Source: OMOG01 sp041485845 | Lineage (GTDB): Bacteria; Acidobacteriota; Terriglobia; Bryobacterales; Bryobacteraceae | NCBI GenBank assembly: GCA_041485845.1 | Contig: JBGPKH010000011.1 | Coordinates: 1 to 36,013 of the forward strand | DNA: 36,013 nucleotides | Direction: 5' to 3' | Part shown: positions 1-8,652 of the stretch, in pieces | Layout: each line of letters opens with the position of its first letter | Position numbering within the stretch: the first letter of the stretch is position 1 | Program-made: the position numbers and the translations under genes | The notes under the pieces: model-generated | Told to the model about the DNA's origin: nothing | What the model saw: the letters and a program-made list of their open reading frames with translations, nothing else | Databases searched by the model: none

Positions 1-375
1 CACGCCGGCCGGCACTACGATAGGCAGCAGCGAATTCTTGAGCGAGTTCTGCTTGAAGATGTCGGCGAACGACGTGCTGATGACCGCGCGGAATCCGTAC
101 TGCGTCAGGGCCCAGGGCGCGTGCTCGCGCGAGCTGCCGCAGCCGAAGTTGTCGCCGGCCAGCAGCACTTGCGCGCCCTGCCAGCGCGGCTGGTTCAGGA
201 TGAAATCGGGATTGGGATTGCCCTGGGCGTCGTAGCGCCAGTCGTTGAAAAGCTGCTGGTCGAGCCCCACTTTGGACGTGGTCTTCAGGAAGCGCGCCGG
301 AATGATCTGGTCGGTGTCGACGTTGTTGATCGCGAGCGGCATCATGCGGCTTTCGAAATTGGTGAACGGCTTCAT
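1..375 (-). CDS. leuD: 3-isopropylmalate dehydratase small subunit (partial at window edge)
   Basis: Small subunit of isopropylmalate isomerase, which with LeuC interconverts 2- and 3-isopropylmalate in cytoplasmic leucine synthesis. The minus-strand reading from 375 begins MKPFTNFESRMM and shows the family's NVDTDQIIPARFLK segment near residue 20 and the swivel-domain signature FGCGSSREHAPWAL near residues 75-90. Only the first 125 residues of a protein usually near 200 are present, because the gene runs off the left edge. The ATG at 375 is supported by a GTGAGGA ribosome site about 8 bases upstream. The exported RidA-like gene ends 35 bases upstream on the same strand, so the two may be co-transcribed. 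The identification rests on clear motif matches. Confidence 0.95.
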   Translation of the reverse strand, partial: MKPFTNFESRMMPLAINNVDTDQIIPARFLKTTSKVGLDQQLFNDWRYDAQGNPNPDFILNQPRWQGAQVLLAGDNFGCGSSREHAPWALTQYGFRAVISTSFADIFKQNSLKNSLLPIVVPAGV

Positions 376-410
376 AGCAGTGTCCTCACGTCGGTGACCA
401 TGGTTTTCCC

Positions 411-1514
411 CTAATCCTTGACCGCGACCACGTCCACCGCAAATCCCGCGTCCATCGAAGGCAGCCCTTCGAACAGCAGCAGGGTACCCGCCGGCGGCCG
501 CGCGGCGTCGAAGAACTCCGAGCGCACCTTGCGCACCTGCCCCGCGATGCCCGTCGAGAGCGGGTAGTACTGCGCGTAGGCCACGTCCCGCGGCGAGACC
601 CCGGCCTGCTCCATGGCCTTGCGCAAACGATCGAAAGCCAGGCGCGCGTCCTTCTCCTCGTATCCAAACGACACCTGCGTGCCCGTGAACACCAGGCGCG
701 GGGCGGCCACCAGCGCGATCGGCGACACGCCGGGCTCCCGCGGCAGGCCCTCGGGACTGAGGAAGTGCAGCCGCGTGCCGGTGTTCCAGCGCAGCCGCGC
801 CACCGCCTCGCACGCTGCCAGCGACTGCAGCGGGCCGCGCTGCGTCTGCACGTAGTCGAGCGCGGCCCGCGGGTACTCGGCCTCCACCATCTGGCGGCTG
901 GCCGCCACATCCTCCAGCGAGCTGAGGAAGCAGGTGACCCGCAGAACGTCGCCTGGATCCGAGCCCGCGGCCTTGACCGCCTGCCGCAGCGCCGCGAGCG
1001 ACCTGGCCGTCAGGGGCGGCGCCGGGTCGAGCGGATTCTGCGACACCGCCGCCTGCGCCGAGAGGAACACCAGCCCCCCCGGACTGACCTCCTTCTTTCC
1101 CGCGGCAACCGCCTCCAGCACTACCTGCGCGCCCTCCAGCGGCAAACCGCCCGACTGGATGAGGCTCAGGGCGGGCAGCGGCTGGCGGCGGTCGGTGAAG
1201 ACCTCGCTGACCAGGTCGCGCACCCGCCGCAAGTCGCCCGTGCCGGCCACGAAGGCGCGAATCTTGACCACCGTGTCGTTGCCGCAGTCGTGCGCCAGCG
1301 CCTTAAGCGCATCGCGGATCTGTTGCGACAGCAGGCCCTTGGCGGAGAGCGGCGTCACGTGGAACGTCAGGCGGCGGGTCTCCCCGGCCACCGCGGCCGG
1401 AAGCTCCTTGGGGAGTTGGAGCGTTTGCGTGATCTCTTCCTTCTTTTTCTTTTGGGCGGGCAACGCGAGGATTGCCATCGCGCACACCAGCGCCGCCAGC
1501 GGAAACGCTCTCAT
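411..1514 (-). CDS. Exported protein with three RidA/YjgF-like modules
   Basis: 367 residues starting MRAFPLAALV. The hydrophobic leader ends near residue 20 (ALPA-QKKKK), so export is likely. Three RidA-like units follow: about 50-137 (QQIRDALKALAHDCG, then LPALSLIQSGGLPLEGAQVVLEAVA), about 147-241 (GLVFLSAQ, LRQAVKAAGSDPGDVLRVTCFLS, PRAALDYVQ) and about 273-365 (RLVFTGTQVSFG, LRKAMEQAGVSPRDVAYAQYYPL, GTLLLFEGLPSMDAGFAVDVVAV). Typical RidA is a single-domain trimer of about 130 residues that hydrolyses enamine/imine intermediates in the cytosol. A tandem triple form may fold as a one-chain pseudo-trimer (inference). Unit 2 keeps an Arg and a Glu where the catalytic pair is expected (R216, E236); unit 3 lacks the Arg. 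The ATG at 1514 is preferred over upstream starts because of the leader and a GGAAGAGA site just upstream. The BNR lipoprotein gene diverges from it. Confidence 0.8.
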   Translation of the reverse strand: MRAFPLAALVCAMAILALPAQKKKKEEITQTLQLPKELPAAVAGETRRLTFHVTPLSAKGLLSQQIRDALKALAHDCGNDTVVKIRAFVAGTGDLRRVRDLVSEVFTDRRQPLPALSLIQSGGLPLEGAQVVLEAVAAGKKEVSPGGLVFLSAQAAVSQNPLDPAPPLTARSLAALRQAVKAAGSDPGDVLRVTCFLSSLEDVAASRQMVEAEYPRAALDYVQTQRGPLQSLAACEAVARLRWNTGTRLHFLSPEGLPREPGVSPIALVAAPRLVFTGTQVSFGYEEKDARLAFDRLRKAMEQAGVSPRDVAYAQYYPLSTGIAGQVRKVRSEFFDAARPPAGTLLLFEGLPSMDAGFAVDVVAVKD

Positions 1515-1641
1515 AGTTCTCTTCCGCGACTTTAGCACACTGATGTCGAGGGCTTGCCGGAATCGCCCGAACGATGCAAGTTGCGTAGATTGCCCACGCC
1601 TCTTCAGGTCGAAAAACCGCCGGCCTCGGAGGTTTACGGAA

Positions 1642-1670
1642 TTGCTGTCCACGCGGGATGTGGCTAAAAT
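1642..1670 (+). promoter_or_regulatory. Sigma70-type promoter predicting a leaderless mRNA
   Basis: TTGCTG (1642-1647) and TAAAAT (1665-1670) are separated by 17 bases. Transcription would start about seven bases after the -10 box, at or one base before the GTG start codon of the downstream lipoprotein at 1678. No Shine-Dalgarno sequence is visible before that GTG. It lies in the 163-bp divergent gap with the RidA-like gene. Confidence 0.5.
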
Positions 1671-1677
1671 CACATTT

Positions 1678-4600
1678 GTGACCAATCGGATTGCCGGAAT
1701 CGCCGCGGCCTGCCTGCTGCTCGCCTCCTGCGCTCGCGTGCGCACCGCCCATATCCCCATGCCGGAGGCGATCCCCGCAGGCGCCATCCCGCAACCGCCA
1801 CCTCAACTGACGGACGCGGACCGCGAGGACCAAGCCCTGGAAGCCGCCGCATTCTATCTCCTGAAACGTGCGCCCGACGGCCGGAACCTGCCGGTGGAAC
1901 GTTATCTGCGCGCGCGCGACGCGCTGCGGCGCATGCGGACCTTCTCCATCGGCCGGCGGAGCTTGGCGGCCGGCGCCCGGCCGCATGCCGCCATCCAGCA
2001 ATCCGGCGCCGGCAACTGGGCGCCCCTCGGGCCCGGCAACATCGGCGGCCGCACCCGCGCGCTAGTCATCCATCCCACCACCCCCACCACCATGTATGCC
2101 GGCAGCAGCGGCGGCGGCGTGTGGAAGACCACCGACGGAGGCGCCAGTTGGACTCCCTTGAGCGACCTGCTCCCCAGCATCGCGGTGGACTCCCTGGCCC
2201 TGGACCCCAACGCTCCGGACACGCTGTATGCCGGCACCGGCGAGCCGGTCGGCTCGGTCCTGCGGCGCGGCGCCGGTATCTTCAAGACCACCGACGGCGG
2301 CGCCACCTGGAACCAGCTTCCCGGCACGGACACCCAGGACTTCTATTTCGTCAACCAGATTGTCTTGAGCCCGTCCAACGGCAACAATATCTATGCCGCC
2401 ACCGAGACCGGCGTCTTCTTCAGCCCGGATGGCGGCGGCACGTGGCGGCCTTCGCTCGACCGCTCGTCTCCCCACAGCGGCTGCCAGGACCTGGCAATTC
2501 GCACCGGCCAGAGCGCCGACTACCTGTTCGCCGCCTGCGGGCGAACCAACTCGCAGGCTTCCGCGATCTTCCGCAATACCGATGCGGCGGGCGGCGGAAA
2601 ATGGTCGCAGGTGCTCACCGTGGCTGGTATGGGCCGTTCGTCCATCGCGCTGGCGCCCTCCAACCAGAGCACCATCTACGCCCTGTTGAGCAGCGTGGAT
2701 CCCAAGAACTCGGACTTCTCGCAGGCGCTCCTGGGGGTCTACCGCTCGGATGCCAACGGCGATCCGGGCAGTTGGAACGCCCTGGTGCAGAACAGCGATT
2801 CGAACCGCGCCAACATATCGATCCTCTCCTACCCCGGCAACACCTTCGGCGACCTGTGCGGCGGGACCCGGAGAGACTCGCAAGGGCAGGCTTTCCTGGA
2901 CATGCTCCTGGTGGTGGACCCGGCCAATCCCGAGCGCGTGTGGGCCGGCGGGATCGATCTTTTCCGCTCCGACGACGGAGGCCGCAACTGGGGCATTGCC
3001 ATGTTCTGGGAGTCGGCGGCTCCCCAGGGCGCGCACGCCGACAATCACCGCCTGGTATTCCACCCGGCCTATGACGGGGTCGACAACCAGACGCTTTACA
3101 ACACCAGCGACGGCGGCATCTTCGTGACCAAGAATGCTAACGCGGGGGTGGCCACCGGCGACAAAGCCGGATGCTCGCCCTTCCAGACCAAGGTCGCCTG
3201 GCAGTCCCTGAACAACACCTACGCGGTCACCGAATTTCATCATGGCGCGCCCTATCCCACGGGATCGTGGTATTTGGGGGGCGCCCAGGATAACGGCACC
3301 GTGCGCGGTTCCGACGGGCTGGGCGCGAACGCCTGGAGCAAGGTGGCAAGCGGAGACGGCGGGTACGTCGCCGTGAACCCGGCCGATGTCAACGTGGTGT
3401 ATCACGAATTCACCGGCCTCAGTCTGGCCCGGTCGGTCGACGGCGGGCGCACCTTCGCCCCGGCCATCCGCGGCATCACCGAGTCGCTCTCCAACTTACT
3501 GTTCATCGCGCCATTCACCTTGGATGCGGGGAATCCCAACCGGCTCTACATCGGCGGCCAGACTCTCTGGCGCAGCGATGACGGGGCCGCCAGTTGGTCG
3601 GCCGTGAGCGCCGCCATCCCCTCGTCCGCCGCCATCAGCACCATTGCCATCTCGCCCGGCGAGGCCAATCGCCTCCTGTTCGGAACCTCCAATGGCCGCA
3701 TCTACCGCAACCCCAACGCGCTCGGCGCCGACAGCCAGACCGTGTGGGATTTCGTCAGCCCGCGGCCCGGCTTCGTGGCCTCGCTGGCCTTCGATCCCAC
3801 CGCGCCCGACATCGTCTACGCGGCCTGGTCCACTTTCAAGAGCGGCCTTCAGAACTACGTCTACAAGTCGACGGACGGCGGCGCCACCTGGACGGGCATC
3901 GACGGCAGCGGCGATTTCGGATTGCCCGACGCGCCGGTCAATTCGATCCTGGTCGATCCGCTCAACCCGGCGACGGTCTACGCCGGCACCGACCTCGGGG
4001 TATTCGTCTCGCTGGATGCCGGAGTCAGTTGGACGCGCGAGGATGCGCCCTTCGTGAATGCCCCCATCGTCAATCTGACGCTCGATCGCAACGCCGGCCT
4101 CAGTAACCTGTTCGCCTTCACTATAGGGCGCGGCGTGTGGCGCATCAGCCTGCCCGATTCGGGGACCGCCTGCCAGTACTCGGTCTCTACCGGCGCCTCG
4201 ACCTTTCCGGCCTACGGCGGCGCGGCTGCCCTGAATGTCGCCACGGGAAGCAATTGTATGTGGGTGGCGCTGGGCGACACCGGTTTCGCCGTCGAGTCGC
4301 CGGCCAACGGCGTGGGCAGCGGAACCGCCAGCGTCGTGGCGCAGATCAACACCGGGACCACCGTGCGCAACGGAACGGTATACGTTCAGGACAAAGCGGT
4401 CGCGGTGAAGCAGAACGCTCCCCTGGCAGCCGGTGGGAACGATGAGACGGCGGTCGCGCTGGCCATTGCGACGCCCTACGTCGGCGTCCAGGACACCCGC
4501 CGCCTGACCTCCAACGCCAACGATCCCGTGCATTCCTGCACGCAATCCGCCGATTTCAAGACGGCGTGGTGGACACTGGCGCCGGCGGTATCCGGCACCC

Positions 4601-4968
4601 TCACTCTCAGCATCCAGGGAGAGCGCTACGATGCCGGCGGCAATTCGGGCGTAGCGTTGACCGCATACGATACGCAGGCCACCGCGGATAACGAGCTCGC
4701 CTGCATTCTGCGCAAGCGCGACACCAGCCCCTGGCAGATGCTGAGCGCGCAGATTCCGGTCACCGCCGGCAAGACCTACCTGATCGAAGTGAGCGCCACC
4801 GGCAACACCGCCAACGATGGCGGCTTCACCATCCTGGCGGTCCAAGGTGTACCGCTGCATAACCCGGTGGAGCCGGGACCAGGCAGGAACACCCAAAGCT
4901 CACCGCGGAGGCGCGGAGACGGGGAGGAAAACGCAGAGAAAACCAAAATCAGAACCCGAGAACGCTGA
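1678..4968 (+). CDS. Asp-box (BNR/VPS10-like) lipoprotein with BACON and PPC-like domains
   Basis: 1,096 residues from a GTG start. The leader VTNRIAGIAAACLLLASC ends in the lipobox LASC, so Cys18 should be lipidated and the protein surface- or periplasm-anchored. From about residue 145 to 820 there are at least eight Asp-box motifs of the type SxDxGxxW (for example TTDGGASW, TTDGGATW, SPDGGGTW, SDDGGRNW, STDGGATW), the hallmark of sialidase/VPS10-like beta-propellers. About 832-915 is a BACON-type domain (CQYSVS, CMWVAL, VAVKQNAP), often linked to glycan or mucin binding. About 924-1057 resembles a bacterial pre-peptidase C-terminal domain. No protease or glycosidase catalytic domain is evident, so a binding or structural role is likely. 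The last ~30 residues are basic and encoded by an intergenic-type repeat, so the natural C-terminus may have been extended. Confidence 0.85.
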   Translation: MTNRIAGIAAACLLLASCARVRTAHIPMPEAIPAGAIPQPPPQLTDADREDQALEAAAFYLLKRAPDGRNLPVERYLRARDALRRMRTFSIGRRSLAAGARPHAAIQQSGAGNWAPLGPGNIGGRTRALVIHPTTPTTMYAGSSGGGVWKTTDGGASWTPLSDLLPSIAVDSLALDPNAPDTLYAGTGEPVGSVLRRGAGIFKTTDGGATWNQLPGTDTQDFYFVNQIVLSPSNGNNIYAATETGVFFSPDGGGTWRPSLDRSSPHSGCQDLAIRTGQSADYLFAACGRTNSQASAIFRNTDAAGGGKWSQVLTVAGMGRSSIALAPSNQSTIYALLSSVDPKNSDFSQALLGVYRSDANGDPGSWNALVQNSDSNRANISILSYPGNTFGDLCGGTRRDSQGQAFLDMLLVVDPANPERVWAGGIDLFRSDDGGRNWGIAMFWESAAPQGAHADNHRLVFHPAYDGVDNQTLYNTSDGGIFVTKNANAGVATGDKAGCSPFQTKVAWQSLNNTYAVTEFHHGAPYPTGSWYLGGAQDNGTVRGSDGLGANAWSKVASGDGGYVAVNPADVNVVYHEFTGLSLARSVDGGRTFAPAIRGITESLSNLLFIAPFTLDAGNPNRLYIGGQTLWRSDDGAASWSAVSAAIPSSAAISTIAISPGEANRLLFGTSNGRIYRNPNALGADSQTVWDFVSPRPGFVASLAFDPTAPDIVYAAWSTFKSGLQNYVYKSTDGGATWTGIDGSGDFGLPDAPVNSILVDPLNPATVYAGTDLGVFVSLDAGVSWTREDAPFVNAPIVNLTLDRNAGLSNLFAFTIGRGVWRISLPDSGTACQYSVSTGASTFPAYGGAAALNVATGSNCMWVALGDTGFAVESPANGVGSGTASVVAQINTGTTVRNGTVYVQDKAVAVKQNAPLAAGGNDETAVALAIATPYVGVQDTRRLTSNANDPVHSCTQSADFKTAWWTLAPAVSGTLTLSIQGERYDAGGNSGVALTAYDTQATADNELACILRKRDTSPWQMLSAQIPVTAGKTYLIEVSATGNTANDGGFTILAVQGVPLHNPVEPGPGRNTQSSPRRRGDGEENAEKTKIRTRER

Positions 4969-4996
4969 GCGAGCCGAGATCGCGGAGAAAACCACG
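4900..4996. repeat. Degenerate CGCGGAG/CGCAGAGAAAACC intergenic repeat
   Basis: A low-complexity purine-rich tract built from related units: CCGCGGAGGCGCGGAGAC, GGGGAGGAAAACGCAGAG, GAGATCGCGGAGAAAACCAC. Repeats of this style are scattered between genes in several GC-rich phyla (recollection, not checked). It supplies the final ~23 codons of the upstream lipoprotein (to 4968) and continues past the stop codon. Confidence 0.5.
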
Positions 4997-5120
4997 ACGG
5001 CCTTGAGGCTGCGAAGTCCTGACAATTCCGACAAGAATTCCACGCGGCAGGTACTCACGGCCGCGGCTCCGATTGGGCGGCTGACACACTGAGCGTTCAC
5101 GTTAAAGATGGGCACCGGGC

Positions 5121-5149
5121 TTGACACCCTCGACGGGCCACTATAAGAT
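5121..5149 (+). promoter_or_regulatory. Sigma70-type promoter for the TonB-dependent receptor
   Basis: A consensus -35 TTGACA (5121-5126) is followed after 17 bases by TAAGAT (5144-5149). This gives a start near 5156 and a leader of about 20 bases containing the GGGAGGAG ribosome site at 5161-5168. Confidence 0.65.
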
Positions 5150-5175
5150 CGGACCGAACGGGGAGGAGTGTGCTC

Positions 5176-8100
5176 ATGAGGGCCCTGAGAATTTTGTGTT
5201 CATTGGTGTTGGGATCGGCGGTTCTGCTGGCGCAGAACGAGCGTGGCAGTATCAGCGGCATTGTCACGGACCCCAGCGGCGCGGCCGTGGCTTCGGCCAC
5301 GCTGTCCGTCGTGAGCCTGGATACCAACGCCATCGTGAGGGCCGTGACGACGGGGACGGGCGAATACAGCGCGCCAAACCTGCAGCCGGGCGTCTATCGG
5401 GTGGAGATCACAGCGGCGGGCTTTAAGCGCTTCGTACAGCAGAACGTGGTCGTCGCAGCTTCGACCACGGTCCGGCTGGATGCGCAATTGCAACTCGGCC
5501 AGGTGACCGAACAGGTGGAAGTGACCGCGGCCCTGGCCACGCTCCAGACCGACGATGCCAAGGTTTCGACGCAGGTACAGAACAAGCTGGTGGACGAACT
5601 GCCGCTGGTGGTGGGCGGCGCGATGCGCAGTCCCTTCAACCTGGTGGCGGTAGTCCCGGAGGCGCGCGGTTCGGGGCAGGCGCTCTCGATCGGCGGCGGG
5701 CAGGTGGCGCAGTGGGACGCCACGCTCGACGGCTACAGCGTGGGCACCAACCGTTCGGGCGACACCGACGAGGCGGCGCTGAACACGCCATCGGTGGAGG
5801 CGCTCACCGAGTTCACGGTGGACACCAACGGATTCAAGGCCGAATACGGGCAGGCCGGCGGCGGGATCATGAGCTTCGCATCGAAATCGGGCACCAACAA
5901 GTTTCACGGGTCGGCATATGACTTCCTGCGCAACGACGCCATGGACGCCCGCGGGTTCTTCGCGCAGACGCGGTCGATCTATCGGCAGAACGATTACGGC
6001 TTCACCGCCTCGGGCCCGGTATGGATCCCGAGAGTCTACAACGGCCGCGACAAAACGTTCTTCTTTGTCTCCAACGAGGGCTTCCGCAATCGCGTGGGCG
6101 CGAACAATACAATTCTCAGCGTCCCGACACCCGAGATGTACAAGGGCGATTTCCGGAACTGGGTGGATCAGAACAACAAGCCGATCACGATCTACGATCC
6201 GAACACCACGACGCAGAGCGGCAGCGGCTTTGTCCGCACGCCGTTCCCTGGTAATCAGATTCCCACCGATCGCTTTTCCAAGACCGCGAGCGCCATCGCC
6301 GCGTTCGGCCAAGGCGTTCAGCCGAATCTCGGCTTCGCGGCGGGCACCAGCCGGTACGTGCGCCAAAACTACATCGTGACCGGCGGCACCATGATTACGC
6401 CGACCGATAAGTGGAGCGTCAAGGGCGACCAGATTCTGGGCAGCAAGCAGCGGGTCAGCCTGTTGTGGAACGCGACCACGTTCCGCAACAAGCCCGGCAC
6501 CAGCGGCCCTCCGGGACTGCCCGCACCGCTGTGGAGCGGCCAGATTCAGGCCTGGGACACGGAGGCCTTCCGCGTGTCGCACGACTGGACCCTCTCGTCC
6601 CACATGGTGAATCACTTCTCGTGGGCGCGGAATACGTTCACCAAGAACAGCTTCTCGGGAAACGTGGACCAGAATTGGAAGGACAAGGTCTGCATCAAGA
6701 ACGTCATCGACTGCAACCAGAACTTCCCCACCATCAACTTCACGGAATTCTCGACGTGGAGCTCCTCTTCTTATAACGGGACGGATCAGCCCGGGTGGGG
6801 CGTGAAGGAGGACCTCAGCTACATTCGCGGCTCGCACACTATGAAATTCGGCTTCCAGCACCAGAATCAGAATGCCAACGGCTTCGGCCAGCAGGATATC
6901 GCGGGCCGCGCGGATTTCAACTTTCTGAGCACGAGCATTCCCGGCCAGTCTTCGATCGCCACCGGCGGCGGCAGCTCGTTCGCCTCCTTCCTGCTGGGTG
7001 AAGCCTACCTGGGCCGCACGGAGACCATCCGCTACGTGGCCCAGAAGTACGCGTATTTCGGCTTCTACGCGCAGGACGATTGGCGCATCAGCCGCAAGCT
7101 CACGGTCAACATCGGCGTGCGCTACGATTTCACGCTGCCGCCGGTCAACGCGAAGGACGAGTACTCCGACTTCAATCCGGCGCGGCCCAATCCCGGCGCC
7201 AATGGCTATCCCGGGGCACTGTGGTTCGCCGGCTTTGGCCCGGGCCGCGAGAACACGCGGAGCCTGGCGCCGGGCTGGTACGGAGGAATCGGACCACGGA
7301 TCGGGATCGCTTACGCACCGGACAGGAAGACGACCTTCCGCGCCGGTTTCGGGCGCTCCTTCTCGCGCATTACGGCGGTGCAAGGGAGTGGGCACTTCGC
7401 GGGCTTCATCGGCCAGTATCAGTTCGACAACACCTCGCAGGGAGTGCAGCCGACCTTCAAGCTGGATCAAGGGCTGCCGGCGTACAAGCTGCCACCGTTG
7501 ATCGATCCCACGTTCTCGAACGGCAACACGGTGGACTGGTGGCAGGGGCAGGACGCCACGCGCGCGCCCGAGAACCTGACGTGGACCTTCACGGTGCAGC
7601 GGGAACTTCCCGGCCACACGGTGGTGGAGGCGGGGTATGACGCGTCGGTCGGAACCCACATGCAATCGGGGATTCTGAACTACAACCAGGTGCCCACGCC
7701 GGTGTTCAACCAACTGGTGGCGCAATTCGGCGGCACGCAGGCGCTCAACATTCTGCGCGCCAACATCACGTCCTCCACCGCGCAGGCGGCGGGCATCAAG
7801 CTGCCGTACGCCAGCTTTACCGGCACCGTGGCGCAGGGACTGCGTCCTTTCCCGCAGTACAGCACCATCAGCACAGGTCCGCAGAACGGCGACAAGAGCG
7901 GCCACTCGTCGTACCATGCACTGCTGCTGAAGGCCGATAAGCGATTGGGCCAGGGGCTGACGTTCCAGTGGAGCTACGTGCTCTCGAAACTGATTACCGA
8001 TTCCGACACGTACTTCGCGAATTCCGCGACGGCGGCCATGGACCAGTACAACCGGCGGCTGGAGAAATCGATCGGGCAATACGATCAGACTCACGCGGTG

Positions 8101-8646
8101 AAATTCTCGACGCTCTACGACCTGCCGTTCGGCAAAGGACGGAAGTGGATCAACCACGGATTCCTCACGCAGGTCATCGGGGGGTGGAGAGTCGCGGCGA
8201 TCCAGGTGTATGCGAGCGGCTTACCGATCGCGCTGGCGCGCAACAATCCGTTGCAGATCTTCAACGGGATTACGCGCCCGCTGGTGGACACCTACGACGA
8301 TTGGCGCGGGCCGATCGCGGGTGACAAGTTCGACCCCAATGTGGACCGTTTCCTGAAGGCCAAGCCGGCATTCCCGGCTCAGCCGGCGGCTGCTTTTGGA
8401 AATGAGACTCGCTACAACCCGAAGGTGCGCGCTTTCTGGCCCAAGAACGAAAATGTCAGCCTGGCCAAGACGTTCCCGATCCGCGAGTCACTGCGCATCG
8501 ATCTGCGCGCCGAGGCCTTCAACATCTTCAACCGCACCATCTTCGGAACGGGAAGCACGAATCTGGACAGCACGACATTCGGGACGGTCACGAGCCAGGC
8601 GAATACACCCCGGCAGTTGCAGATGGGGTTGAAGATCTACTGGTAA
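5176..8646 (+). CDS. Oar-like TonB-dependent outer-membrane receptor
   Basis: 1,156 residues. A signal peptide (MRALRILCSLVLGSAVLLAQ) precedes a carboxypeptidase-regulatory-like domain (about 25-115: GSISGIVTDPSGAAV, YSAPNLQPGVYRVEITAAGFKR). A plug-like region follows (about 140-260: DELPLVVGG, LDGYSVG, YGQAGGGIMSFASKSGTNKFHGSAYDFLRNDAMDAR in overlapping segments). The rest is a long beta-barrel ending in LQMGLKIYW, with the C-terminal aromatic typical of outer-membrane proteins. This architecture is characteristic of acidobacterial and myxobacterial Oar-type receptors and suggests uptake of an oligosaccharide or other large nutrient; the ligand cannot be read from sequence. The ATG at 5176 is chosen over the GTG at 5170 because GGGAGGAG sits 7 bases before the ATG but only 1 base before the GTG. 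The enolase-family gene starts 6 bases after its stop, so they form an operon. Confidence 0.93.
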   Translation: MRALRILCSLVLGSAVLLAQNERGSISGIVTDPSGAAVASATLSVVSLDTNAIVRAVTTGTGEYSAPNLQPGVYRVEITAAGFKRFVQQNVVVAASTTVRLDAQLQLGQVTEQVEVTAALATLQTDDAKVSTQVQNKLVDELPLVVGGAMRSPFNLVAVVPEARGSGQALSIGGGQVAQWDATLDGYSVGTNRSGDTDEAALNTPSVEALTEFTVDTNGFKAEYGQAGGGIMSFASKSGTNKFHGSAYDFLRNDAMDARGFFAQTRSIYRQNDYGFTASGPVWIPRVYNGRDKTFFFVSNEGFRNRVGANNTILSVPTPEMYKGDFRNWVDQNNKPITIYDPNTTTQSGSGFVRTPFPGNQIPTDRFSKTASAIAAFGQGVQPNLGFAAGTSRYVRQNYIVTGGTMITPTDKWSVKGDQILGSKQRVSLLWNATTFRNKPGTSGPPGLPAPLWSGQIQAWDTEAFRVSHDWTLSSHMVNHFSWARNTFTKNSFSGNVDQNWKDKVCIKNVIDCNQNFPTINFTEFSTWSSSSYNGTDQPGWGVKEDLSYIRGSHTMKFGFQHQNQNANGFGQQDIAGRADFNFLSTSIPGQSSIATGGGSSFASFLLGEAYLGRTETIRYVAQKYAYFGFYAQDDWRISRKLTVNIGVRYDFTLPPVNAKDEYSDFNPARPNPGANGYPGALWFAGFGPGRENTRSLAPGWYGGIGPRIGIAYAPDRKTTFRAGFGRSFSRITAVQGSGHFAGFIGQYQFDNTSQGVQPTFKLDQGLPAYKLPPLIDPTFSNGNTVDWWQGQDATRAPENLTWTFTVQRELPGHTVVEAGYDASVGTHMQSGILNYNQVPTPVFNQLVAQFGGTQALNILRANITSSTAQAAGIKLPYASFTGTVAQGLRPFPQYSTISTGPQNGDKSGHSSYHALLLKADKRLGQGLTFQWSYVLSKLITDSDTYFANSATAAMDQYNRRLEKSIGQYDQTHAVKFSTLYDLPFGKGRKWINHGFLTQVIGGWRVAAIQVYASGLPIALARNNPLQIFNGITRPLVDTYDDWRGPIAGDKFDPNVDRFLKAKPAFPAQPAAAFGNETRYNPKVRAFWPKNENVSLAKTFPIRESLRIDLRAEAFNIFNRTIFGTGSTNLDSTTFGTVTSQANTPRQLQMGLKIYW

Positions 8647-8652
8647 CCGAGT

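Noticed and set aside
934..1677. Upstream extension of the Asp-box lipoprotein frame back to 934.
   Set aside because: It overlaps the RidA-like gene antisense and looks like its shadow; the lipoprotein leader and promoter place the start at 1678.
5200..8157. A 985-codon open frame on the minus strand opposite the TonB receptor.
   Set aside because: It is a shadow of the high-GC receptor gene: Arg/His/Val-rich with no domain pattern, while the plus frame has a signal peptide, a plug and an outer-membrane C-terminus.
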